DNA from: Micromonospora_G sp044901685 | GTDB taxonomy: Bacteria > Actinomycetota > Actinomycetes > Mycobacteriales > Micromonosporaceae | Assembly: GCF_044901685.1 (NCBI RefSeq) | Contig: NZ_JBJDPS010000025.1 | Span: forward strand, 1 to 64,000 | Length of the DNA: 64,000 bases | Reading direction: 5' to 3' | Shown: positions 25,389 through 33,098 of the stretch, piece by piece | Position numbering within the stretch: position 1 is the stretch's first letter | How the letters are laid out: each line of letters begins with the position of its first letter | Made by a program: the position numbers and the translations under genes | Notes under the pieces: generated by a model | Seen by the model: the letters and a program-made list of their open reading frames with translations, nothing else | Told to the model about the DNA's origin: nothing | The model's database searches: none

Positions 25389-28229
25389 ATGTCGAGCCCC
25401 GCCGAGCGGTACGCAGCGGCGCGCCGCCGGGCCGCGCAGATCACCATGTACCCCGCCCTGGAAGAGTTCGCCCTCGAACTGGGGTTCGACCTCGACGATT
25501 TCCAGCGCTCGGCCTGTGAGGCGCTGGAGCGGGGCAGCGGGGTGCTGGTCTGCGCCCCGACCGGTGCCGGTAAGACGGTGGTCGGCGAGTTCGCCGTACA
25601 CCTGGCCCTGCGCGGACGGCCCGGGGACGGCGCCCCCGCGGCCGACGCCGCCGTCGTCACCGATGCCGAGGTGGCGGTCGTCGCCCCGCCCGCGCCCGTG
25701 CGCAAGTGCTTCTACACCACCCCGATCAAGGCGCTGTCGAACCAGAAGTACCACGACCTGGTCGACCGGTACGGCGCGGACAAGGTCGGCCTGCTCACCG
25801 GCGACAACGCGATCAACGGCGACGCCCCGGTGGTGGTGATGACCACCGAGGTGCTGCGCAACATGCTCTACGCCGGCTCCGCCACCCTGGCCGGACTCGC
25901 CTACGTGGTGATGGACGAGGTGCACTACCTCGCCGACCGGTTCCGGGGCGGGGTCTGGGAAGAGGTGATCATCCACCTGCCCGAGTCGGTGACCCTGGTG
26001 TCCCTGTCGGCCACCGTCTCCAACGCCGAGGAGTTCGCCGACTGGCTGGTCACCGTCCGGGGCGAGACCGAGGTGGTGGTCAGCGAGCACCGGCCGGTGC
26101 CGCTCTGGCAGCACATGCTGGTCGGACGGCGCAACTTCGACCTCTTCCACGACGCGGACGCGGCGCGCAAGCACGACGTACACCCCGAACTGCTCCGCTA
26201 CACCCGGGAGATGCTGCGCCGGCTCGAACTCGGCGACGGCCGTACCCACGGGCCGGGCTGGGGCCGCAGTGGCGGCCGGGGGCCGCGCTGGCGGGGCCCG
26301 TTGCGGCACGAGATCGTCGAGCGGCTGGAGCGGGAGGACCTGCTTCCGGCGATCCTGTTCATCTTCAGCCGGGCCGGCTGCGACGCGGCCGTGCAGCAGT
26401 GCCTCGCCGCCGGCCTGCGGCTCACCACGCCCGACGAGCGGGTCGAGATCCGTCGGGTGGTCGAGGGACGGATCACCAGTATCCCGGCCGAGGACCTCGC
26501 CGTGCTGGGCTACTGGGAGTGGCTCGACGGGCTGGAGCGTGGCCTCGCCGCGCACCACGCCGGCATGCTGCCCGCCTTCAAGGAGGTGGTCGAGGAACTG
26601 TTCGTCCGTGGCCTGGTCAAGGCGGTCTTCGCCACCGAGACGCTGGCGCTGGGCATCAACATGCCGGCCCGCTGCGTGGTGCTGGAGCGGCTGGTGAAGT
26701 TCAACGGCGAGGCCCACGTGGACCTGACGCCGGGGGAGTACACCCAGCTCACCGGGCGGGCCGGACGCCGGGGCATCGACGTCGAGGGACACGCGGTGGT
26801 GGTCTGGTCGCCGGAGGTCGACCCCCGACACGTGGCCGGTCTGGCGTCGACCCGGACCTACCCGCTCCGGTCGAGCTTCCGGCCCTCGTACAACATGGCG
26901 GTCAACCTGGTCGGCTCGGTCGGCGCGGAGTCGGCCAGGGTGCTGCTGGAGTCCTCGTTCGCCCAGTTCCAGGCGGACCGGTCGGTGGTCGGCCTGGCCC
27001 GCCAGGTGCAGCGCAACGTCGAGACGATCGAGGCGTACGGCGCCGAGGCGGAGTGCCACCACGGCAACTTCGACGAGTACTTCGCGCTCCGGTCGATGAT
27101 CGGGGAGCGGGAACGGGCGCTCAACCGGCAGGGGCAGACGCAGCGCCGTAACGCCGCCATCACCGCCCTGGAGCGGCTGCGGGTCGGCGACGTGATCCGG
27201 GTGCCGTCCGGTCGGCGGGCCGGGCTGGCGGTGGTGCTCGAGCCGGGCGCCCCAGGGTTCGGCGAGCCCCGGCCGCTGGTGCTCACCCAGGACCGGTGGG
27301 CGGGCCGGATCACCCCGGCCGACTTCACCACGCCGGCCGAGGTGCTGGCCCGGATCCGGGTGCCGAAGAACTTCAACCACCGGTCGCCGGCCGCCCGGCG
27401 GGACCTCGGCGCGGCGCTCAACGAGCTCGGCCTGGCCCGGCACTCGCGGCGGGGCAGTCGGGGTCGTGGCGGTGCGGGGGAGGACGAGCGACTCGCCCAG
27501 CTTCGGTCGGAGCTGCGCCGGCACCCGTGTCACGCCTGCAACGAGCGGGAGGAGCACGCCCGCTGGGCCGAGCGCCGTCGCCGGCTGGAGCGGGACACCG
27601 ACGAGCTGCGCGAGCGGGTCGCCGGCCGTACCGGTTCGCTGGCCCGTACGTTCGACCGGATCTGCGGGCTGCTCGCCACGCGCGGCTACCTCACGGCGGA
27701 CGGCGAGGTGACCGACGCCGGCCGGATGCTCGGCCGGATCTGGACCGAGGCGGACCTGCTGGTCGCCGAGTGCCTGCGGCGCGGGGTCTGGGACGGGCTC
27801 GCCCCGGCCGAGCTGGCGGCGGCGGTCTCGGTGGTGGTGTTCGAGGCGCGCCGGGACGCCGAGGAGCGGGCGTCGGTGCCGCGTGGTGGCGTTTCCGACG
27901 CGGTCGACGCCACGCTGCAACTCTGGGGCGAGTTGGAGGCGGACGAGGCGGCCCAGGGGTTGGAGTCGACCCGCGAGCCGGATCTCGGGTTCGTCTGGCC
28001 GATCTACCGGTGGGCTCGTGGCGAGGCGCTGACCAAGGTGCTGGGCAGCGGGCACAACCTCGACGGCGACATGCCGGCCGGTGACTTCGTCCGGTGGACC
28101 CGGCAGGTCGTCGACCTGCTCGGCCAGCTCTCCAACGCCGCCGGTGCCAGTGCCGACCTGCGGGCGACGGCGCGTCAGGCGATGGTGGCGATAAACCGAG
28201 GAGTGCTCGCGTATCACGCGGCGTCATGA
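25389..28229 (+). CDS. helY: DEVH-box superfamily 2 RNA helicase HelY (Ski2/Mtr4-like)
   Basis: A 946-aa helicase of the Ski2/Mtr4 group. Walker A is APTGAGKT (56-63), motif II is DEVH (176-179) and motif III is SLSATVSNAEEF. The second RecA domain contains HHAGMLPAFKEVVE and the ATETLALGINMPAR and QLTGRAGRRGID motifs. The C-terminal third has the Mtr4-type winged-helix and ratchet region. The mycobacterial counterpart is helY (Rv2092c), also next to tatC. It probably remodels structured RNA. The start is leaderless-type, and the frame open to 25359 is leader. Confidence 0.95.
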   Translation: MSSPAERYAAARRRAAQITMYPALEEFALELGFDLDDFQRSACEALERGSGVLVCAPTGAGKTVVGEFAVHLALRGRPGDGAPAADAAVVTDAEVAVVAPPAPVRKCFYTTPIKALSNQKYHDLVDRYGADKVGLLTGDNAINGDAPVVVMTTEVLRNMLYAGSATLAGLAYVVMDEVHYLADRFRGGVWEEVIIHLPESVTLVSLSATVSNAEEFADWLVTVRGETEVVVSEHRPVPLWQHMLVGRRNFDLFHDADAARKHDVHPELLRYTREMLRRLELGDGRTHGPGWGRSGGRGPRWRGPLRHEIVERLEREDLLPAILFIFSRAGCDAAVQQCLAAGLRLTTPDERVEIRRVVEGRITSIPAEDLAVLGYWEWLDGLERGLAAHHAGMLPAFKEVVEELFVRGLVKAVFATETLALGINMPARCVVLERLVKFNGEAHVDLTPGEYTQLTGRAGRRGIDVEGHAVVVWSPEVDPRHVAGLASTRTYPLRSSFRPSYNMAVNLVGSVGAESARVLLESSFAQFQADRSVVGLARQVQRNVETIEAYGAEAECHHGNFDEYFALRSMIGERERALNRQGQTQRRNAAITALERLRVGDVIRVPSGRRAGLAVVLEPGAPGFGEPRPLVLTQDRWAGRITPADFTTPAEVLARIRVPKNFNHRSPAARRDLGAALNELGLARHSRRGSRGRGGAGEDERLAQLRSELRRHPCHACNEREEHARWAERRRRLERDTDELRERVAGRTGSLARTFDRICGLLATRGYLTADGEVTDAGRMLGRIWTEADLLVAECLRRGVWDGLAPAELAAAVSVVVFEARRDAEERASVPRGGVSDAVDATLQLWGELEADEAAQGLESTREPDLGFVWPIYRWARGEALTKVLGSGHNLDGDMPAGDFVRWTRQVVDLLGQLSNAAGASADLRATARQAMVAINRGVLAYHAAS

Positions 28230-28265
28230 TCGGGTGATCATCCCTCCGGTTACTTCCGGCACTCT

Positions 28266-28700
28266 TTGGTTGATCTTGACTGCCCGGTCCGACATATCCC
28301 GGCCTGGCTGGTCCTCGCCGCCTGGGCGATCGGCGGCACCGCGATCTGGACCATGCACTTCATGGCGATGCTCGGGTTCTCCGTGGCCGGCACCGCGATC
28401 CGTTACGACGTCCCCATCACCGTGGCGAGCGCGGTGCTCGCCATCGTGACCGTCGGGGTCGGCATGGGGCGGCCGTCGTCGCTGAAGATCCTGGCCGGGG
28501 GTCTGTTCACCGGGCTCGGTGTGGCCGCCATGCACTACGTCGGCATGGGCGCGATGCGTCTCAACGGCGACGTCGGCTACGAGCACGGACGGGCGATCGG
28601 GTCGGTGGTGATCGCGGTGGTCGCCGCCACCGTGGCGCTCTGGCTCGCGGTGACCGTCAAGGGGCCGCTGGCGATCGTCGGCTCCGCCCTAACCCGCGCC
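28266..28700 (+). pseudogene. MHYT-domain sensor remnant (both ends missing)
   Basis: The open frame encodes a clear middle piece of an MHYT membrane sensor: TMHFMAMLGF, then GLGVAAMHYVGMGAM, with about four hydrophobic segments. The N-terminal helices and first MH motif of complete proteins are missing, and after about 28700 the similarity stops and the sequence becomes Pro/Gly/Arg-rich low-complexity. The frame stays open to 28859, but that tail reads like non-coding DNA. No convincing promoter or ribosome site precedes it. It is most likely a decayed fragment; a deletion joined to the palindromic repeat just downstream is possible. Confidence 0.7.
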
Positions 28701-28736
28701 CGGTTCTCCTCCTTCCCGCCCCCCGCCCACGTCTTC

Positions 28737-28794
28737 GTTGATCTAGGGCAAATCGTCGTGATTGGAGATCAACTAACGACGATCTGCCTAGATC
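28737..28794. repeat. Palindromic intergenic repeat with two alternative stems
   Basis: The left arm GATCTAGGGCAAATCGTCGT (28740-28759) pairs with ACGACGATCTGCCTAGATC (28776-28794) with one mismatch and one indel. A second, perfect 8-base pairing, GTTGATCT (28737-28744) with AGATCAAC (28766-28773), competes with it. It is markedly AT-richer than its surroundings. It resembles short dispersed palindromes I associate with Micromonospora intergenic DNA; that link is from memory. Confidence 0.65.
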
Positions 28795-28841
28795 GGCGGG
28801 GGAGAGGGGCGGGGGGGTGGGGAAGGGGGAGGCGGTGGGAG

Positions 28842-29762
28842 TCAGGGGGTGGGGGGTAGGGCGTCGATCAGGCGGCGGGCGGAGCTGGCGAGGTTCCACT
28901 TTTCCGCCAGGGCGAGCAGGTGGTCCGGGTCGACCGGTGCGGTTGGCAGGCGGGTGTCCAGGGATGGCAGGGGTACGTCCAGCGCCACGCGTACCACCTG
29001 GGGGGCGACGGCCAGGTACGGGCGAGCGTCGAGCAGTTTCTTCCGCAGCCCCGGGGCGAAACCGGACGCCGGATCGTCCAGCGCCGCCAGGACGCCGTCC
29101 AGGTTGCCGTACCGCTCGATCAGTCGGGCGGCGGTCTTCTCCCCGACCCCCGGCACGCCCGGCAGGCCATCGCTCGGGTCACCGCGCAGGGCGGCGAAAT
29201 CGGCATAACCGGCCGCCGGTACGCCGTACTTGGCGCGTACGGCGGCGTCGTCGCAGTCCTCGAGCTTGGCCACTCCTCGGCCGCAGTAGAGCAGCCGGAC
29301 CGGGACGGCGTCGTCGATGAGTTGGAACAGGTCACGGTCGCCGGAGGCCACCTCGACCGGCCCGGGTTGGGACGCCGCCAGGGTGCCGAGCACGTCGTCG
29401 GCCTCGTAGCCGTCGGCGCCGATGGCCGGGATGCCGATCGCCGCCAGCACCTCGAGCAGGAGCGGCACCTGGGGCACCAGGGTGTCCGGCACCACCTCGC
29501 CGCCGGCCGGCGCCACCCGGTGTGCCTTGTACGACGGCAGCAGCGCGACCCGGAACGCCGGCCGCCAGTCGTAGTCGAGCGCGCAGACGAGCCGGTCCGG
29601 TCGGCGGGTACGGATCAGCGTGGCGAGCATGTCCAGGAAACCCCGTACGGCGTTGACCGGGCTGCCGTCCGGCGCGCGGGCGGCGGACTCCGGGATGCCG
29701 AAGTAGGCCCGGAAGTAGAGGCTCGGTGCGTCGACGAGGAGCAGGGGGCGTCGGTCGGTCAC
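28842..29762 (-). CDS. 5'-3' exonuclease (DNA polymerase I N-terminal-like FEN domain)
   Basis: A 306-aa stand-alone 5' nuclease with PIN-like and H3TH domains. LLLVDAPSLYFRAY starts the fold, the acidic metal site is visible in GYEADDVLGT and VASGDRDLFQLI, and the H3TH DNA-binding motif is PGVPGVGEKTAARLI. It should remove RNA primers or flaps, as Rv2090-like proteins are expected to do. The start is GTG 29762; the frame open to 29900 has non-protein-like sequence. The 3' end lies against a G-rich tract. Confidence 0.9.
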   Translation of the reverse strand: MTDRRPLLLVDAPSLYFRAYFGIPESAARAPDGSPVNAVRGFLDMLATLIRTRRPDRLVCALDYDWRPAFRVALLPSYKAHRVAPAGGEVVPDTLVPQVPLLLEVLAAIGIPAIGADGYEADDVLGTLAASQPGPVEVASGDRDLFQLIDDAVPVRLLYCGRGVAKLEDCDDAAVRAKYGVPAAGYADFAALRGDPSDGLPGVPGVGEKTAARLIERYGNLDGVLAALDDPASGFAPGLRKKLLDARPYLAVAPQVVRVALDVPLPSLDTRLPTAPVDPDHLLALAEKWNLASSARRLIDALPPTP

Positions 29763-30098
29763 AGCCGACAGCCTGGCACAGTCGTGGCCCGTGCCGGAGC
29801 CGACGCCCCGCGTGGCCGGTGGTGTCGGCGTACGGCCAGGTCGCTCTGGCTTGGTCACTGGAGTTGACAGATCGCCAATTGAGCGTGGAGTCGTCGCCAA
29901 AGACGTGCCGGCGCAACCCGACGATGCTGGCGGCAGGTAAACGGATCAGCCGACGCGCGGGGCTGGTCGACTCAATGGTGCGACGGCGGTTGCGTGACGA
30001 GGAGCGGAACAACTTGTACTGCCGATTTTCTGGGCACGGTTACGGCCCACTCGACTCCGCCTGGCCGTCGCTCCGCCAGCCTTCGGAAAGGGGTATCG
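29763..30098. other. Gene-free stretch between exonuclease and secreted protein
   Basis: About 336 bases between divergent genes. A TTGACA element is at 29864-29869, but no matching -10 is evident at normal spacing. GGAAAGGGG at about 30085-30093 is the ribosome site of the secreted protein. Open frames crossing the region have no protein-like composition. Confidence 0.6.
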
Positions 30099-30512
30099 GT
30101 GAAAGGGTATGCGGTTCTGTCCGCCTCGGCGGAGGCAGGCGCCGTGAATCGGCGCCGTGGAGGTGCGCGCAGGAGGCTGGCCCAGCTTCTGCTCGTCCTT
30201 GCGGTGATGATGGGAACGGTGGCGCTGGCGGCGCCTCCGGCCAGCGCCGACGCCGGCGACATCGGTTGGAGCTACAGCGCCGACGCGGGTGACCCCGGCG
30301 CGCGGGCCTGGTACAACTCCTCGGAGGGCGACGTCACGGTCTGCGACATCAGCGCGGACGGGTGGGCGGCGCGCGCGTACCTCCAGTACTACGACGTGAA
30401 CACCGGCATCTGGTTCCAGGACGTTGATCTCAGGAAGACAAACTTCTCCGGGTCCGGCACGTCAACAGCGCCGACCATGGTTACACCACTGCCTGGGGTG
30501 GTAAACACATAA
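30099..30512 (+). CDS. Small secreted protein, probably frameshifted near its end
   Basis: A 137-aa protein with an N-terminal Sec signal peptide (basic RRRGGARRR region, hydrophobic core about 29-45, cleavage after ASA near residue 49). The mature part starts GDIGWSYSADAG and includes TVCDISADGWAARAYLQYYD, a pattern of small exported actinobacterial proteins of unknown function. The last ~20 codons (from about 30450) lose the G/C third-position bias and read STAPTMVTPLP. The +1 frame there keeps the bias and reads NSADHGYTTAWGGK, running to a stop at 30592. A one-base deletion near 30450 is therefore likely, and the annotated end may be wrong. Confidence 0.6.
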   Translation: MKGYAVLSASAEAGAVNRRRGGARRRLAQLLLVLAVMMGTVALAAPPASADAGDIGWSYSADAGDPGARAWYNSSEGDVTVCDISADGWAARAYLQYYDVNTGIWFQDVDLRKTNFSGSGTSTAPTMVTPLPGVVNT

Positions 30513-30583
30513 CTCGTTCTGACAATGCGAGCAGCCCTGTTCGCCTCGATCCGGCGTCAAGGCGGCAAGCATTCAGCCAAGAA

Positions 30584-30627
30584 GTGAGTTGAGCCCCGCC
30601 GGGCAGATCCGGTAGGGCTCGACTCAC
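30584..30627. terminator. Bidirectional hairpin between secreted protein and AraC gene
   Basis: GTGAGTTGAGCCC (30584-30596) and GGGCTCGACTCAC (30615-30627) pair over 13 bases with one G-T wobble. It lies at the 3' ends of two convergent genes and overlaps the AraC stop codon, as expected for a shared terminator. Confidence 0.7.
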
Positions 30628-31610
30628 CTCTGGCCTGGTGGCTGCCCGTGCCGGCTGCGGAAGTCTCGTGGCGGCATGCCGTACGCGGATCGGAAGACGC
30701 GGCTGAAGCCTGCCGCGTCGGTAAAGCCCCAGCGGCCAGCGATCTGGTGGATCGGAGTGTGCAGTAGGGCGGGGTCGGCGAGATCGCGGCGGGTCCGTTC
30801 CAGGCGCTGCTGGCGGATCCAGGCGGCAACCGTGACCTCTTCCGTCTCGAAGAGCCGGTGCAGGTAGCTGACGGAGATGTGGTGTGCGGCGGCGACGCTG
30901 CCTGCGGTCAGGTCCGGATCCTGAAGATGTTGCTGGACGAAGGCCCGGATCCGCAGGGTCAGGGCCCGGCGGTGTGTCTCGGCGGGGAGTGCGCGTTCGG
31001 CGTCGAGCGTGTGAGCGAGCAGTGCCGACACCAGGTCGACCAGGACCGCGCCCAGGCGAGGCCCGTCGCCGGGTCGGTAGGTGTCGGCCTCGGCGCTCAG
31101 TCGGGTCGCGAATCCCATCACCAGCGCACCGAGCCCGTGCTCGCCCGGCAAGCGTCGGGCCAGCAGTCTTTCCATCTTGCTCTCGGGTAGCGGTAGCAGG
31201 GACTTGGGGATCTCGATCCCGATCGCCTCGATGGGTCGGTCGCCGATCAGCTCGCTGTCGAAGGGCCTGGACATGTCGACGAGGCACAGGTCGTTTCGGC
31301 GGTGCAGAGCCTGCTCGCCGGCCTGACGTACGCCGATCAGGCCGTCCCGGAGGAGCGAGAGGTGGTACATCTCCGGAGCGGACTGCCGGACGAGTCTCGG
31401 GGTTCGCTGGCAACGCAGCGACTGCATCGTCGTGGAGCACATTCTCCTGGAGCCGAGTTGCACGATGCGCGCCTGCGCCTGGAAGTCGGCCGCGTGATCG
31501 CTGGTCATCGTCATCGGCGCGGTCAGGTGCGACAACTGTTCGCACCAGAGCCCGAACCGGTCGGCCTTGGGGACCTCGTCGGTCCGGAACACGGTCGTGC
31601 CGACCACCAT
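30624..31610 (-). CDS. AraC-family transcriptional regulator
   Basis: A 328-aa regulator. The N-terminal ~190 residues form an AraC-binding-like sensor domain (similar to the family with FGLWCEQLSHL and MYHLSLLRDG). The C-terminal AraC double helix-turn-helix (about 220-320) contains the typical WGFTDAAGFSRVFRSAYGMPPRDFR. The ligand is unknown. It lies 150 bases downstream of the aldo/keto reductase gene on the same strand and could regulate it, but this is only positional. Confidence 0.9.
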   Translation of the reverse strand: MVVGTTVFRTDEVPKADRFGLWCEQLSHLTAPMTMTSDHAADFQAQARIVQLGSRRMCSTTMQSLRCQRTPRLVRQSAPEMYHLSLLRDGLIGVRQAGEQALHRRNDLCLVDMSRPFDSELIGDRPIEAIGIEIPKSLLPLPESKMERLLARRLPGEHGLGALVMGFATRLSAEADTYRPGDGPRLGAVLVDLVSALLAHTLDAERALPAETHRRALTLRIRAFVQQHLQDPDLTAGSVAAAHHISVSYLHRLFETEEVTVAAWIRQQRLERTRRDLADPALLHTPIHQIAGRWGFTDAAGFSRVFRSAYGMPPRDFRSRHGQPPGQR

Positions 31611-31760
31611 CAGCCCCCGTCGCCGATCCTCACTGTGCCCTCCCTGCCTATCACGGCATCGACGTCTGTCACCAGGAGTGTGTGACCCGGTCGACGCCCT
31701 TCCCCCGGCAACGGATCGGGACGCGGTCAGCCACGGGTGGGCGGCGTCGCGGGGTGAGTG

Positions 31761-32747
31761 CTAGGAGTGGCCGCGGACCTGGTGCGGTCGGTACGGCTCC
31801 TCCAGTGCGGCGCGCTCGGCGTCGTCGAGGCCGATCCCGAGTGCCGCCACGGCGTCCTCGATCTGGCCCGGCTTGGTGGCGCCCACGATCGGGGCGGTCA
31901 CCGCCGGCTGGTGCAGCAGCCAGGCGAGCGCGACCTGTGCGGACGGCAGCCCACGTGCCTCGGCGACCCGGTCGACGGCGTCGACCACCGCGAAGTCGGA
32001 CTCGTCGTAGAGCGAGTCGACGAACGCGTCGGAGTGTGACCGGGTGGTACGCCGTTCGCCGCCCCGGCCCCGGTTGCCGGCGAGTACGCCACGCGCCAGC
32101 GGGCTCCACGGGATGACGCCGACCCCCTGGTCGAGGCAGAGCGGCAGCATCTCCCGCTCCTCCTCGCGGTAGACCAGGTTGTAGTGCGGCTGCATGGAGC
32201 TGAACGGGGTCCAGCCGTTCACCCGGGCCACGTGCTGGGCCTTGGCGAACTGCCAGGCGTACATGCTCGAGGCGCCGAGGTAACGTGCCTTGCCGGCGCG
32301 GACCACGTCGTGCAGCGCCGACATGGTCTCCTCGATCGGGGTGTCGTAGTCCCAGCGGTGGGTCTGGTAGAGGTCGACGTGGTCGGTCCCGAGCCGGCGC
32401 AGGGAGTCGTCGATCGAGGCCATCACGTGCTTGCGGGACAGACCCCGGTCGTTCGGGCCGTCACCCATCTGGTTGTGGACCTTGGTGGCCAGCACGTAGT
32501 CGTCCCGACGGTCGAAGAGGGTACGCAGCAGCTTGCCGGTGACCTCCTCGCTGACGCCGAGGGAGTAGACGTCGGCGGTGTCGAAGAACGTCACGCCGAG
32601 TTCGACCGCGCGGCGGACCAGCGGCTCGGCGGCGCCCTCGTCGAGCACCCAGTCCCGCCACCGGGGCGATCCGTAGCTCATCATGCCGAGGCAGATCCGC
32701 GACACCCGCAGGCCGGTGGCACCCAGCCGCACGTAATCCATCGTCAT
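31761..32747 (-). CDS. Aldo/keto reductase
   Basis: A 328-aa NADPH-dependent (beta/alpha)8 oxidoreductase. The catalytic tetrad is present: Asp56 and Tyr61 in FFDTADVYSLG, Lys89 in ATKVHN and His130 in LYQTHRWD. The cofactor region GATKPGQIEDAV lies near the C-terminus. It belongs to the YajO/Tas-like group; the substrate is unknown. ATG 32747 is chosen from the TAGGCT box 7 bases upstream. An inverted repeat over the expected -35 position suggests control by a dimeric repressor. Confidence 0.9.
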   Translation of the reverse strand: MTMDYVRLGATGLRVSRICLGMMSYGSPRWRDWVLDEGAAEPLVRRAVELGVTFFDTADVYSLGVSEEVTGKLLRTLFDRRDDYVLATKVHNQMGDGPNDRGLSRKHVMASIDDSLRRLGTDHVDLYQTHRWDYDTPIEETMSALHDVVRAGKARYLGASSMYAWQFAKAQHVARVNGWTPFSSMQPHYNLVYREEEREMLPLCLDQGVGVIPWSPLARGVLAGNRGRGGERRTTRSHSDAFVDSLYDESDFAVVDAVDRVAEARGLPSAQVALAWLLHQPAVTAPIVGATKPGQIEDAVAALGIGLDDAERAALEEPYRPHQVRGHS

Positions 32748-32754
32748 GATAATC

Positions 32755-32760
32755 AGCCTA
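32755..32760 (-). promoter_or_regulatory. -10 box of leaderless promoter for the aldo/keto reductase
   Basis: TAGGCT on the minus strand, 7 bases before ATG 32747. Confidence 0.55.
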
Positions 32761-32775
32761 TGTGGTGCCGTGTCG

Positions 32776-32795
32776 AAAATGGACCGTCCAATTTT
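32776..32795. promoter_or_regulatory. Operator-like palindrome upstream of the aldo/keto reductase
   Basis: The core TGGAC-C-GTCCA (32780-32790) is a perfect inverted repeat, flanked by AAAA and TTTT. It lies just upstream of the -10 box, where the -35 would be, and resembles TetR-family operators. The rest of the 351-base divergent region 32748-33098 contains a small GC hairpin at 32943-32960 and the M24 peptidase promoter, but no gene. Confidence 0.6.
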
Positions 32796-33086
32796 GACCA
32801 GCATGGATCCGGCCCGCCCCAGCCGCCGTACGGGAAGTGGCTCGGCACCCGGTTCGCCAGGCTGTCCCGGGCCGAACCCCCGTGCGACCGTTCCCGGGAT
32901 CGGCCGCTCCCGAAGATCGGAGGTGATCACCGGTCCTTGGGCACGGGCGGCCCCGCCCGTCGGGAGGGTGGACCGGTTCGTCGACGGCGGCGACGTGCTC
33001 GGCCTCGCCAATCGGGCGAAAGTGGTCAGGTACGGTGTTTGTCCGGCGTGACCTGCTCGGGTGACGGGATTCACCCGAACGACCGT

Positions 33087-33092
33087 TAAGCT
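33087..33092 (+). promoter_or_regulatory. -10 box of leaderless promoter for the M24 peptidase
   Basis: TAAGCT is followed by 6 bases and GTG 33099. An in-frame GTG at 33093 would lie directly against the box. Confidence 0.5.
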
Positions 33093-33098
33093 GTGGGT

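Noticed and set aside
25155..28217. 1020-codon minus-strand frame opposite helY
   Set aside because: It is the antisense of a well-supported helicase gene and its product is low-complexity Arg/Gly/His/Pro sequence.
28701..28859. C-terminal extension of the MHYT frame
   Set aside because: It reads through the palindrome and the G-rich tract as Gly/Arg low complexity; not believable as protein.
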